Positions 1 through 11,000 of a stretch of 64,000 bases of DNA are shown here, one piece after another. Source of the stretch: Lates calcarifer (taxonomy: Eukaryota; Chordata; Actinopteri; Centropomidae). The notes beneath the pieces were generated by a model. The model saw nothing but the letters and a program-made list of their open reading frames with translations. It was not told the origin of the DNA and made no database searches. The stretch spans positions 22,157,742 to 22,221,741 of the forward strand of contig NC_066853.1 of NCBI RefSeq assembly GCF_001640805.2, in the 5' to 3' direction. The position numbers and the translations under genes were made by a program. Numbering within the stretch: position 1 is the first letter of the stretch; each line of letters begins with the position of its first letter.

Positions 1-202
1 TATCCAAAATGAAAGAAATTAGAAGTTGTAAACGAAGCAGAACAGACACATAAAGTATCTCTGGAGGCTGCTAAAAGCAACTAAGTCATTAATTTGCCGA
101 TACCCAACGGGAAAATAATGCACCTTGAAGTTTGGTTTTGTTGACATAAGAGACTGGTTTTACTGCAAATAAAGGAGAAAACAACTAAATTAATTTACTC
201 AC

Positions 203-259
203 CGTTGGTCCTGACACGTCGCCCCAAAAACAGGTTGGAGGTATTTCACCTGGTTCCAT
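203..259 (-). CDS. Candidate first coding exon of an unrecognised minus-strand gene
   Basis: Read on the minus strand, an ATG in good context (AAAATGG) opens 19 codons, MEPGEIPPTCFWGDVSGPT, and ends exactly at a consensus donor (ACG|GTGAGT) at 202. The intron and the rest of the gene would run off the left edge. I do not recognise the peptide. The upstream side (260-360) is moderately GC-rich and carries an inverted CCAAT-like ATTGG, which fits a promoter. The support is only the start, the open frame and the donor, so a chance combination is possible. Confidence 0.4.
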
Positions 260-2545
260 TTTGATGGAGGGGAGCGGTCAGTGACCTTTGACTCAAGGCG
301 GAGCCAAACACTTCTCATTGGGGTTGCCAGGTCCAGGCCTGTGCTCACTTTGGGCACTTAAATGAGTATCTTCTTCACTTTTCTCTCCTCATCTTTATCT
401 ACAAAATAAACAAAGCTTCCTCCCCCATTCTCATAAACTGGAACCATCAGTGCATATTATACAAAATGCACTGCCATTATCATGTGTTTGAAAGACTGGC
501 CTAACAACGGAATTAAATCTGTCATAGACCCTGTAGATGAACATGGTGATCTGTATTAAAGGTTTTTCTTAGCTAAAACAAATGGCTTCAACAAATGGAA
601 TACATAATTCATCAACTCTTATTAACATAAAAGCTTCACTACAGTGTTCACTTCTAGGAACATTAGATCAACCCTCACTAAGTGGCAGGTCAGTAAGTTG
701 AAGACTCCCTTAGATTTAGGTGAGCTACTTAATAAGGAATTTTGTACAAAATCTGTGTAGTCTATCTGTATTTACTGATATTTTATTATATGTGTGTATT
801 GATATGTTTTTTTTACCTAATTACATACAGCAGGTCTGTAAATAACAAGCCACAAGACAGAAGAACTACAGCCGGTGTTACCCAGTGCATTGATCCTGAG
901 AGAAGAGGATGAGGCAGTGTGGGCCTTTCACATCCAACCATGTGACACCCAACAAAATGAGTTTTGCCAAAGTGTCTGTGTGAATGACAGGGCCAGTACA
1001 CCCATAGCACACCATATTTTGCAACTTGATGATTCACTCTGTTTATCTGATAAAACGTTAGAATAGTCACAGATATATAAAATACACCAATGTCAACCCC
1101 ATCACCTCAATTTGGCCACAGGTTCTCATCCACATCAGACCTTATGTCCTCTCTTCAGTCCACCTGAGAAAAAGTCTTTTTGCAGCTTGCTCCATCTTGG
1201 CAGTCTTCTGCAGATACATCCAGCATTTATTGTATCTCAGAGGGACATTGGATCATGAACTTTCCACGTCCATGAGGAGAAGAGTTCCCCTGGGGGCCTG
1301 AGGAATGGAGAATACAGTGGAGGAAAAACTGATGCCATCCTTTACTTGGTTCCATATTAGAGATTGTTTTCATGGAGTCCCACAGCTTTTTGGTGGTGAA
1401 ATGTTGCTCAGTAGTGTCCTTTTAATGTCTCCTGGCCTCTATTAGTGGCTGCTTAAGTTCGTTCTGTCAGGCTTGAATGTTGCAAAGACTAGCACACTGT
1501 AGGAGAGACAGAAAAGGGGAAGAGAAATAAAAAATAAAATATTAAGGACAGGAGAACAGAAGCAAGAGGGGGAGGCACTGTCCAAAGTTTTCACTTCAAT
1601 GACATTTAATAATTTCTTACAGTGTACTATCCATCTCTATACAATTAATTCACAAGTGTACTACTGAATACTGAGAATCAACTAAATAAATGTATGGATT
1701 AATTTGTATGAAACAGAGATACTTGCATAAACTATTTGCATTATTTGCTCACATAAGTTTTAATATTTTTGTAAGTTTCCCACTCAACCAGAAAATTACA
1801 CTTAAGCAAAAGAGGGTGACAGATGGAGCAGATATTATAAATCTTTGAAATATTTCCACAATTTGATTTCACTACAGTCACGTTGATGAGAACCTGTTAA
1901 AATGAGTAAAAAAAAAAAAAAACACACCTTTATTTGGACTTATCATAAAATCTGAATATTATGAAGAGATACTTGGATTTTATGATACTGGTTTATTCTT
2001 TAAGAAACCAGTTTACAATAACCACTGCTGCTTTTGTGAACTGATTTTCTAAGCTAGTGCAAGTAAAATGTTATATTTATATATATTATTGACAGTAGTA
2101 TACAAAAGTTATCGAGGTAATAAGATAGCACCACTGAAACATCCCCTCCGTAGCTTTTTGACAGTTGATCTTCTTGAACCTTGTCAGCCACCGTATCAGG
2201 CTGGAAATTAGGCTATGCTAAGCTAGTTAACAAAGGGTTACTCAAACTTTGATTTGTTTTTTTTGTTTTTTTTGTACAGAGTTATGTTTATATATGGGAT
2301 ACAAGCTGCAACTTAACTTCAGTTGAATACAGTAGTAATTTATATCTGCTTCCGTACGTTTGCTGGCGCGCAGCCAGGGACCTTTACCCCAAAGACTTTG
2401 GGTAAGACATTTAAGCAGTTAGCGTCAGTTAGCTCCAGGCTAACGTCAGTCACCTGAGCAGCAGGTGAAGTGAGCCAGCTCTCTCTGTCCACTGCAGCTT
2501 TATTGATCTCTAAAGACTCTGGACTCTGCAACCTGCAAACCCGCG
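260..2545. other. Intergenic stretch upstream of ech1
   Basis: I find no convincing coding exon here. The short open frames near 813-1070 and 2340-2531 show no family similarity and no splice-site support. 1100-1500 has a less AT-rich texture that may be old transposon debris, but I could not name it. 1909-1923 is a poly-A run. The last 200 bases are the presumed ech1 promoter and 5' UTR. Confidence 0.5.
2378..2390 (-). promoter_or_regulatory. DR1/PPRE-like element near the ech1 start
   Basis: On the minus strand this reads GGGGTAAAGGTCC, two imperfect nuclear-receptor half-sites one base apart. It matches about 9 of 13 positions of the PPAR:RXR DR1 consensus and lies about 160 bases before the ech1 ATG. 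Rat Ech1 is known to be induced by peroxisome proliferators, which makes the site plausible, but short matches like this occur by chance. Confidence 0.2.
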
Positions 2546-5500
2546 ATGTTGTCAGTCATTGTCAGGTCAGCTCTCACGAAATGTAAGTGTCAGTGGTTTG
2601 TGTGCTCGTTGGCTGTTTGTTGTGTTATTAAAGACAATGTGTTATTCTTCATTGTGCTCCAGATGTTAGCTTTACACATGTTTGTCACGTCTATTAATTC
2701 GCACTAGTTTGTCGATGATTATTTCCTTAACTGAGGGTAACAGAGGGTTTGAAGGCTAAGTAGGTGAAAGGTCACCGGTGCACCAGGAGCTCATCTGTGT
2801 TTTATTATATTTCACACAATGGTTGCTTCATATTTATTAGTGTGCATTAACAATTAACATGCTGATCATCTTCTTGATTAATTGATAAATAGTTAAGTCA
2901 ATGAAAAACACCGTTTCCAAAAGTCTAAGGTGATGTAATTAAACAGCTTGTTTTCCAACAGACAAAGAAAGTGGAAATAGAGAATGTTTGGCGTATTTGC
3001 TTGTAAAATAACTGAAACAATGACTCGGTTATTAAAACTGTGTAGAGTTGCAATGATTGCTCGATGAATTGACTGGCTGATCAACAGGAAATGAATTAGA
3101 GACCATTTTTATAATCAGATGATCCTTTTAGTAATTTTCAAAGACAAAAATGTCAAATTTGTTTTCTTAAAAATCTGAATATCTGTGGTTGTTTGTTGAT
3201 CAAGACAAAACTAGAAAGGGAAATGAAAACAGACATTTTTCACAACCTTCTGGGATTTCATAAGCAAAACAATTAATCAAAAAATGATAATGGAAATGTA
3301 ATGGTTTGTAGCAGCCCTAAACACCAGTGACAGTGGAGACTGTTCAAAAACCCATTTAAATACTCGCCCTCAGTTCAAAAACCCAGAGAGAGTCAATCAC
3401 AGTTGATCATCTAATCCTCATAATTTGAAAAGCTGGGATCAGAATATTTGATATCCACCTAAAGCCTCTGCCTCCGCTGATCTCTTTTCTAAAAACAACT
3501 TATTTTCTTGTCACTCACAGGATGAACTTGTTCTGTTGTTCTTATCGTTCTGTCTCTTTTCTCTCAGACAGGGGGTTGAGGTTGCCAAGTCAGTCTGTGG
3601 TCAGGGCCATGTCGTCGTCAGGTGGTCCCGCCTCTGCTTACACCACCCTGGCCATCAGTCACCCAGCAGAGTCCATCACACATGTGGAGCTTCACCGCCC
3701 TGAGAAACTCAACGCCATGAACAAAGCTTTCTGGAGGCAGGAATCTGTTTCAATTCAAGATGCAGTCATTTGTTGCAGCACTCTGTTTACATTTGATAAA
3801 TCCCCATATTTCATAAATATATGGATACCCTAACCCTACCCACGGATATATTTAATGTATTTTTATTGCACAAGTAAGCAACACTGTGGTTTTCTTTGTT
3901 CCAACATTTAACTCATGTTCAAAAGGCAACCACTGGGACTCTTATTTATACAACATATTTATACTTATATTATAGTTTCCCAACATTTATTTCCCAGTGT
4001 TTTTTTGTTTTTGTTTTTTTTTCTCCCAGTGAGATGGTGGACTGCTTTAATGAGATAGCAGGAGACCCAGACTGCAGAGTGGTGGTGGTTTCTGGAGCAG
4101 GAAAGATCTTCACAGCTGGTGAGTATCAGGCAGTTTACGTTTTTCAATGATACTGTTTTTGTGGTAGAGTTGTGTTTATTGTCTGTGTTGTAATACTGTC
4201 CAGGTATTGACCTGATGGACATGGCCAGCGACGTACTCCAGCCACAGGGCGACGACACAGCCAGAATTTCCTGGAACCTCAGACAAAAGATCACCAAGTA
4301 TCAGGAGACATTTTCCGTCATAGAGAAGGTCTGACCTGTGTTGTGTGGTTTTGTTTATCACACAAAGGAATTAAAAGTAGGGCTGCAACTAATGACTCAT
4401 CTACCAGTTATTTTGTTGATTAATTGATATTGATTTATTCTAGAAGAAAGTGAAAAAAAGCATTTTCCCAAATTGCAAAGTTATTACGTCTAAATGCTTG
4501 TTTTGACCAATCTGCAGGCCAAAACCCAAAAGATGTTCCGTTACTATTATTGTTTTCTTCTTCTAGTGTCCAAAGCCTGTTGTGGTGGCCGTCCATGGAG
4601 CCTGTATTGGAGGAGGTGAGACATCATTATAGTGCAACCATAAGTAGACAGAGTAAGATTAGTGTGTTAGCCAGCTGTCTTTGGACTTACCTTTGGTTTT
4701 CCTGTGTCACAGAGCAGGCTCCGTTATAATCAGAGTAGATTGCCATGACAACGGATGCTGTTTGGCTAACCTGATCCAGGCCTGGGTCCTGTTCTTCAGA
4801 TGTGGCTTAACTAATTCAGGCTTACGTGTTCTTACCAGGTTAAAGTAATCCTGTCTTTGAGAGCAGTTTGAGGATTGATTTGTTAATCCTGGATGAAGTT
4901 CTCTTGAATAACAGTGCGCTCTTATTTTGAAATAAATCCAAACTGAGCAAAGGGTTGCAACAACGATCATTCACATGATTGGCTGATAATGTGATTGCAG
5001 CTACATGAGATAAGTGTGTCTGCAACAGATTCATGGACATTAGTCTCATTTTACAGTATATGTGTTATTTTGTCTGGCATTTAGCTCAAGAGTGTTTCCA
5101 ACTAAATCTGGCTTGGTTCTTTTTTTAGTGTATAAACTTCATCTTGTGTAGTACATTTTGTCATGTTTAAGTATAGGCAACCACAGATTACAGTGATTGT
5201 TCAATAACCTGCATGTTATTAGTTAAGAATCATTGATTATATGAACATTCTTTCATTATGAATCAAAGAAAGTGAGTTTCTTGTATCTGAATATTGCTTT
5301 ACGTTTAAAACTCTTACACACTGTCATGTTGACTGTGGATGTTATGCTCTGGAAGGTGTTGACCTGATTACAGCCTGTGACATCCGTCTGTGTACCCAGG
5401 ACACCTGGTTCCAGGTAAAGGTAAGTACATGTCCATCCAGTGTTCATAATTTGAAAATGCAGAAAACAGGAAATGTTACTTGGGGAAAATAAGTGATAGA

Positions 5501-7244
5501 TGAATAATTAAGACCAAAATCGTGAAAAAAAAATTAGGATAGTTTTCAAGAATGTAAAACTGAAACAAGGATATAGCTTTTTGATCTATAAAGCATAAAT
5601 AGACTCCTTGCTATATTAAAGGATACAGGTCTGATATGATACTGGGGGATGATGTAACGTGGCGGTTTGGTCTTACAGGAAGTTGATATTGGACTTGCAG
5701 CAGATGTTGGGACTCTCCAAAGACTTCCTAAAGTCATCGGCAGCCGCAGGTAAACCAGCCATTTAAATAAAGCAAAGAGAACCTTGGTGTGAGGCCACAT
5801 CTTCTGCTTAGTGTTAACAGTGTACGTAGGAATACAGGTGAAGCATTTAAAGCATCATATAATGACTAAACCCCAGCAGTGATTACTCTGGCTGTATGAA
5901 TTTGGGACAGATCAGATGCCTCCCTGATAGTATGGTGGATAAGAATGTAAACATCTAAAGTGCTTAAAACTTTTCCATAGTTCTGAAGGTTTGACCTGTA
6001 ACAGTGAGTCTAAAATGAACACTAATCTACTTAATTTCCCTGAGGGAGTCATCCCGAAGGGATCAATAAAGTCTAGTCTAAGTCTAATGACAGTAACACG
6101 TCAAATCATGTATCTCTCTGTGATGAAACAGGCTTAAATTAGTCAAAACAGACATGGCAATTTTGAGTTTCCGCTGTAATGTGATTACTTCCATGTTCTC
6201 TAGCTTAGTGAATGAGTTGGCTCTGACTGCCAGGAAGATGTATGCAGATGAGGCCAAGAGCAGCGGGCTGGTGAGGTAAATGCATCCTCTTGTAAATCAT
6301 CTACAGAATCATATACTCAGATTTTTTCATTAAATAGTATTGTGTTTACTAATCTTGGTTTAAAAACAGCTGATGGACAGATTTGATTTTGTCAGTGCTG
6401 ATTCAATAAAATGATGGGAGTTAGCGACAGTAGAGGTGATACAGCTTACAGTCCCATAATCTTTGGATCATGTGCTGTGAAGTGTTGTTTTATTTATTTT
6501 CAGTGGGTTAGCCTGCAGTCTTTGTTTTTTTTGTGTCCAGAGGCTGGCTTATGTTTGACCAGGCTACATCAACCATGGTAACCTTGTTAAACTGGTTATG
6601 CAGACCTTCAGTGTTAGTCTATAGACCCCAGGTGTTGCCTGTGGTACAAGAGACCCACAAAGAGTTTATTTCCTCAGTGTTTAATTTTAGGTCTACCATC
6701 TGAACTTTATATTAAGAAGCCAGTTTAAGTTGAGCAGATTCTCAACCACATCAATCAAAATAAAGCTCTACTTTGTGATGTACTGTAATTTTTAAAGAGC
6801 ATCTGGCACTTATTTTTAAGGACAAGTCACACATTTTCTCTCCAGCCGAGTTTTTCCAGATAAGGAGGCCATGATTACTGGAGCTCTGGAGATGGCCGGG
6901 GAGATTGCTGGCCGCAGCCCCGTAGCTGTGCAGGGCACCAAAATCAACCTCATCTATGCCAGAGACCACAGTGTGGCAGAGGGCCTGGACTACATGGTAA
7001 GCTCATCATATAAAAAAACAAAACAATGGTGGATGTTTCTTTCTTTTTTTGTCAGCGTCACTTCACCTCAGTCACACCACGAAGCTTCCATTTTTTTCAG
7101 TCACTGAATTTCATCACTACCTCGTTCATCCTTTTCCAGGCCACGTGGAACATGAGCATGCTTCAAACTCAAGATGTGATGAAATCAGCTCAGGCTGCCA
7201 TGGAGAAGAAGAGTCCAAAGACGATAGCTTTCTCCAAACTCTAA
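2546..7244 (+). CDS. ech1: Delta(3,5)-delta(2,4)-dienoyl-CoA isomerase, 10 coding exons
   Basis: Exons: 2546-2582, 3568-3736, 4030-4118, 4204-4328, 4567-4615, 5356-5420, 5679-5749, 6204-6275, 6846-6996, 7140-7244; total 933 nt, 310 aa. The enzyme is a crotonase-fold isomerase that moves double bonds in 3,5-dienoyl-CoA during beta-oxidation of odd-position unsaturated fatty acids. The three catalytic acids of the rat enzyme (Asp176, Glu196, Asp204) align with Asp159 in GVDL, Glu179 in QVKEVD and Asp187 in LAADVG. The oxyanion-hole stretches SGAGKIFTAGIDL and HGACIGGG are present. The N-terminus (MLSVIVRSALTK, exon 1) is basic and acid-free like a mitochondrial presequence, and the C-terminus is SKL, a canonical PTS1, so dual mitochondrial and peroxisomal targeting is likely as in mammals. 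Exon 2 appears to end at a GC donor (GAG|GCAGGA), which gives FWSEMVDCF with family-typical length. An ATG inside exon 2 could give a shorter peroxisomal form. Confidence 0.95.
3043..3319. repeat. hAT-type MITE-like repeat in ech1 intron 1
   Basis: The segment opens with TAGAGTTGCAATGATTGC and closes with GTAGCAGCCCTA. These resemble the inverted ends of the abundant fish repeat that starts TAGGGCTGCAAC. The interior has the usual AT-rich text of that family (GATTAAT-like blocks, CAAAGACAAAAATG). It is non-coding and degraded. The family assignment is from memory. Confidence 0.45.
4378..4550 (+). repeat. Second hAT-type MITE-like copy in ech1 intron 4, truncated
   Basis: It starts TAGGGCTGCAACTAATGACT, the same end as the copy at 3043-3319, and continues with GTTGATTAATTGAT and GGCCAAAACCCAAAAGATG. 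No matching right end is visible before exon 5, whose acceptor lies at 4565-4566, so the element seems 3'-truncated just upstream of the polypyrimidine tract. Confidence 0.45.
6036..6090 (+). repeat. LINE/SINE 3' tail fragment in ech1 intron 7
   Basis: The text AATTTCCCTGAGGGAGTCAT followed by GGGATCAATAAAGTCTAGTC and short tandem TCTAAG units resembles the shared 3' tail of fish L2/Rex-type LINEs and the SINEs that use it. No coding part is attached. Confidence 0.4.
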
Positions 7245-7847
7245 ACCTCAGCGAGGCAAAGTTCAGATAGAACAAAAAAGTGCTGTTATATTCCTCCATC
7301 GTAGCCTTTACGTGGGAATGAGAACCATGTGTGATCTTCTGTCTGTCCTACACTGAGCTTGTAACACCAAAACTAAAACTGTCTGTGGCCATTTGGGGGA
7401 TGATGTGACAAGACTTTAAGAGATGTTGTAAATATCATGAGAGCTTATGGGATTTGTTCCCAAAGATCTGCATTATTTTTTGGGTGGAGTACCCTCTGAA
7501 ACAGCATTTTGATAACAGGATACTGTACTCTCCATTTACCCTGAGGAATTAAAACATCATTTGTACATGGAATCAGAATTATAACTTCAGGTTAACATCT
7601 TCCCACAGATGACAAGTGATCTCTTATAAACTGTAATATCAGAAATGGATGACATTAACAGATATGAATTTAACTTTATTCCATCTGCAGGATGGATTCT
7701 TGGAACAGAGGACTAAGCTAAATCTAAAGTGACCTCACTTATTCTTCAGTGTGGAACAATTTGCCTAAAGCTGTGGACTTGTTCTCAGTTTGTTGTATAA
7801 ACAGGTCAGCTTTGTATCTGTAAATGACTTCATGAATGTTTAATCTT

Positions 7848-7853
7848 AATAAA
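7848..7853 (+). terminator. Poly(A) signal of ech1
   Basis: Canonical AATAAA about 600 bases after the ech1 stop codon, followed by A-rich sequence. It is the first good signal before the convergent cep295 3' end, whose own signal lies on the other strand about 130 bases further on. Confidence 0.6.
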
Positions 7854-7977
7854 AAAACTCATCTGAAAGTTAATGTTGCCTGAAATGTCCATTGGAACCA
7901 CATACTTGTTAAACCACAGTAATTTGATTCAGTCTTCAAAACTTGAGTGCAAAACTAGATTCAAATAACTTAAATGC

Positions 7978-7983
7978 TTTATT
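7978..7983 (-). terminator. Poly(A) signal of cep295
   Basis: TTTATT on the plus strand reads AATAAA on the minus strand, about 65 bases after the cep295 stop codon. This would give a very short 3' UTR, with ech1 and cep295 transcripts ending tail-to-tail within roughly 130 bases. Confidence 0.55.
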
Positions 7984-8045
7984 GATAAAACTTTACAAAT
8001 TAACTTAAGTTTACAAAAGTAAAACTAGAACACATTCAAAGTCAG

Positions 8046-11000
8046 TCACTGCCGAGTCTGCTTGGCACGAAGCTTCTGTAAAGTTTTCTGTAGAGGTAAA
8101 GAAAAAATATTCTTGTATCAGTTCAAACTCAGTTCAGGGAAGTAACTAAGCCATCACTTGATGTCTGCAGCTCTGATTTTTTTTTTTTTAGTTTTGGGTA
8201 CCTTGTGGAACTCCTTGGCCTTCAGTCTGTTTTTTGCATAAGCTTCCTGTCTGCTCCTGATCGTTTTCTGAAGCTTCACTTCCTCCAGCTGCTCATACAG
8301 TCTGCAAGAACACAATCGCACAGAGACAAATTTAATTTAAAATCAAAACCACATCATTTCAATTTAATGCATGTAATCAAATTTTAGGTTTAACCTCTTA
8401 AATATGATTCTTAAAATTGTAAGGAAAAGGAAATTAACAGAGTTTTAGCCTCTGAATTGAAACATTCAGAGCCACGTGTTGGTGTGTAGTATTTTGTGCA
8501 GATAAGTAATATTTACTCACAGTTCACAGTATAGAAGTTTAAAAGTTAACTATAATATTTTTGCAGTACCTCTGAGTTCTCTGGTGCATCTCAGAAACAT
8601 CCTGTTTCCTTTGCTCTGGAGTGCAGATCCTCACTTCACCCACCTTTTGCAGCCTAGAATCACTCACTGATAGAAAACAGTGGGAAGGAAAAAAAGGACA
8701 TTGGTTGAATTTGATAGGTAAATTACTACTGTTGTTACAGTTGAACACTGAACAAAATATTTTTATCCCCTATAGTTTAAATGCGTTTGCACAGATGGTA
8801 TCAATACTGTTTCTACCATATGACCCTTGGGGGGCTTTGTAGTACAGTCTACAATAAATAATATTAAAAATCCGATTAGGCTTCTTATGAGCCATCACCT
8901 GTACAGACACCACTGGTGTCTGATGGCTAAACATAGTGCAACTGATCCGATTAAAGACGTTTCAGGGAACTGAATGTGAGAATTATGACTTTGATACATA
9001 GTTTTCAAGTTTCGTAAGTAGCGTTCCAACATATTGAAGAATACATTGTGAAATGGTGCTAGAAGTACAAATGTCCAAAAGATGCTTTGACAAAACTTTT
9101 GTTCGATGTGGGTCTGTATAGTTTGTTTTTTTGCCATGACACAAATGGTGTGCTTGTGGTTCTCTAAATGATTTGAATCATAGTGTGAAATGGTATGAAG
9201 CCAAGATACCTGGAGGGGGAAACTGGGGCTTTTTTTGCTTGTTGAAGCCAGATTTCTCAGTGGTTTGCTGCTGCTCCACCTGTCCTCCCTTTGACTTCTT
9301 ATTAGTCTTATGCTGAGGTTCTGATTTAGTCTTTGCCTTACAGGCAGCTAGTTGAGATTCCTCAGCTTTAGACTGCTCTCTGCCTTCAGACGGAGCTTGG
9401 ATCTTAGAATGAATCTTGGCAAGAGCCCCTTTGGCCTTGATGTCTTCCACCCTGCGGGATGATCTCTGGAGCAGAGCGTTGCGCTTCTGCTGGTTGACCT
9501 CCTGCAGACCTCTGCTAGCACCCCACTGAAAATCCAGGAACATCACTAAATGTAGAGAGAAAGAAGGGAGGGCTCAATTTTCAGTTGAAGTTTACAATGT
9601 TCTGACAAATAATCAGATTTTTGAGAGAGAGAATGAAAAATTGACCAAACTGTTTTGATTTTACCTGGGTGCATTTGGTCCTTCTCTAGCATCTCCTCTG
9701 GTAATGTGGATTCTGACTCCTACAGGACACAATTTTCATGTTCAGAGCTCAGAAAGAGAAGTCAAAAAGTCACGTATAAAAAACATTAATAGAACCGTCA
9801 ATCACAGTACAACAGTGTTTGAATGACTGCGTACAGTTACCTCCGTCTCTTGGTCTTTCTGTCCTTCATCCCTCACCCCATCTGGATGCTTGTCTTCCCA
9901 AAGTCCCTTTTCCTCAGTGATGGTGGTCTCTTGGTCCTGCAGTGTGGTATCTGTCAGGCTCACAAGTGTTATCTCTGACTGCTCCAGGATCCCCTTCTCA
10001 CTGGCTGCTTCCTGATATCCAGTGAAACATGACAAATTCACAGCTCAACACTTGTGCTACGTCATTGGCTATTAAAATAAGTAAAAGGACAATCTGTGAT
10101 CTACTGTACAAGCATGACAGAGTAATGTACTGCTCTTAATGGGCAGATGTTTCCATTTTAGCCATTGCAATGGTCAGTTAATGTCTGAAAGAGGATCCCC
10201 CCCCCCCAAAGTGAACAAGAAAACGTATTCATACCAATATCTTATCTGAGGCAGGAATATCATTCTTCAGGTCTGAACCTGGCTCGGGCTTCAGTTCTTT
10301 GGCACAAAGGTCACTGAATGAGACTGAATCTGGAGATCTTTCAGAAATGCAGCTCCTTTCTGCAGCCCCTCGTGCTGGCTGCGGCATGCCTGGAGCTGCT
10401 GTCTCGTCACACATGGTTAAATGTGACATACTCAGAGTTGTGATCTCCACATCAGTTCTCATGGTGTCTTCCAACACGAGGACAGATTCATGGGGCTGGC
10501 ACGGGGAAGATTCGTGTAAGGCAGGCTTCTCTGTTCGAAGTCGCTCAGGTGATGGTTCAGACTCGGAGGACTGAGCGTGGGTCTCAGACTCTTCTGAAGA
10601 TGTGGAAACACTGCGCTCCTCGCCAGCTGTCCGTCCTTCGGGAGAGTTAGGCACTTTGTGTTCAAGCAGGTGAAAGGTCATGGAGGGGTCAGCCGTTTCA
10701 TTGTGGGTGACCTCAGCCAGTAGTGGGTGGAATGAGTCAGAGCCTGGAAAAACTAAAAAATTTACAATAAACATGAACATAATGCACCAATAAGTTTCTA
10801 ACTAGGTTTTTTTTTTTAAAAAAAAAGCAGCAAAAAGAACTGATCATGTGAGACTCTTCTCTTCTGCACTCAAGTTCATTAAATCAAACTTCTAGTTGGA
10901 CTGAGCTAGAGACTGAGACTACAGATATACATATTATACATGATGATAACATTCTCCCTCTGATACAACCACCTTAAATAAGATCATGGGTTATTTTGCA

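Noticed and set aside
2340..2531. Minus-strand 63-codon frame upstream of ech1
   Set aside because: No family resemblance and no splice or promoter support; it overlaps the presumed ech1 promoter and 5' UTR.
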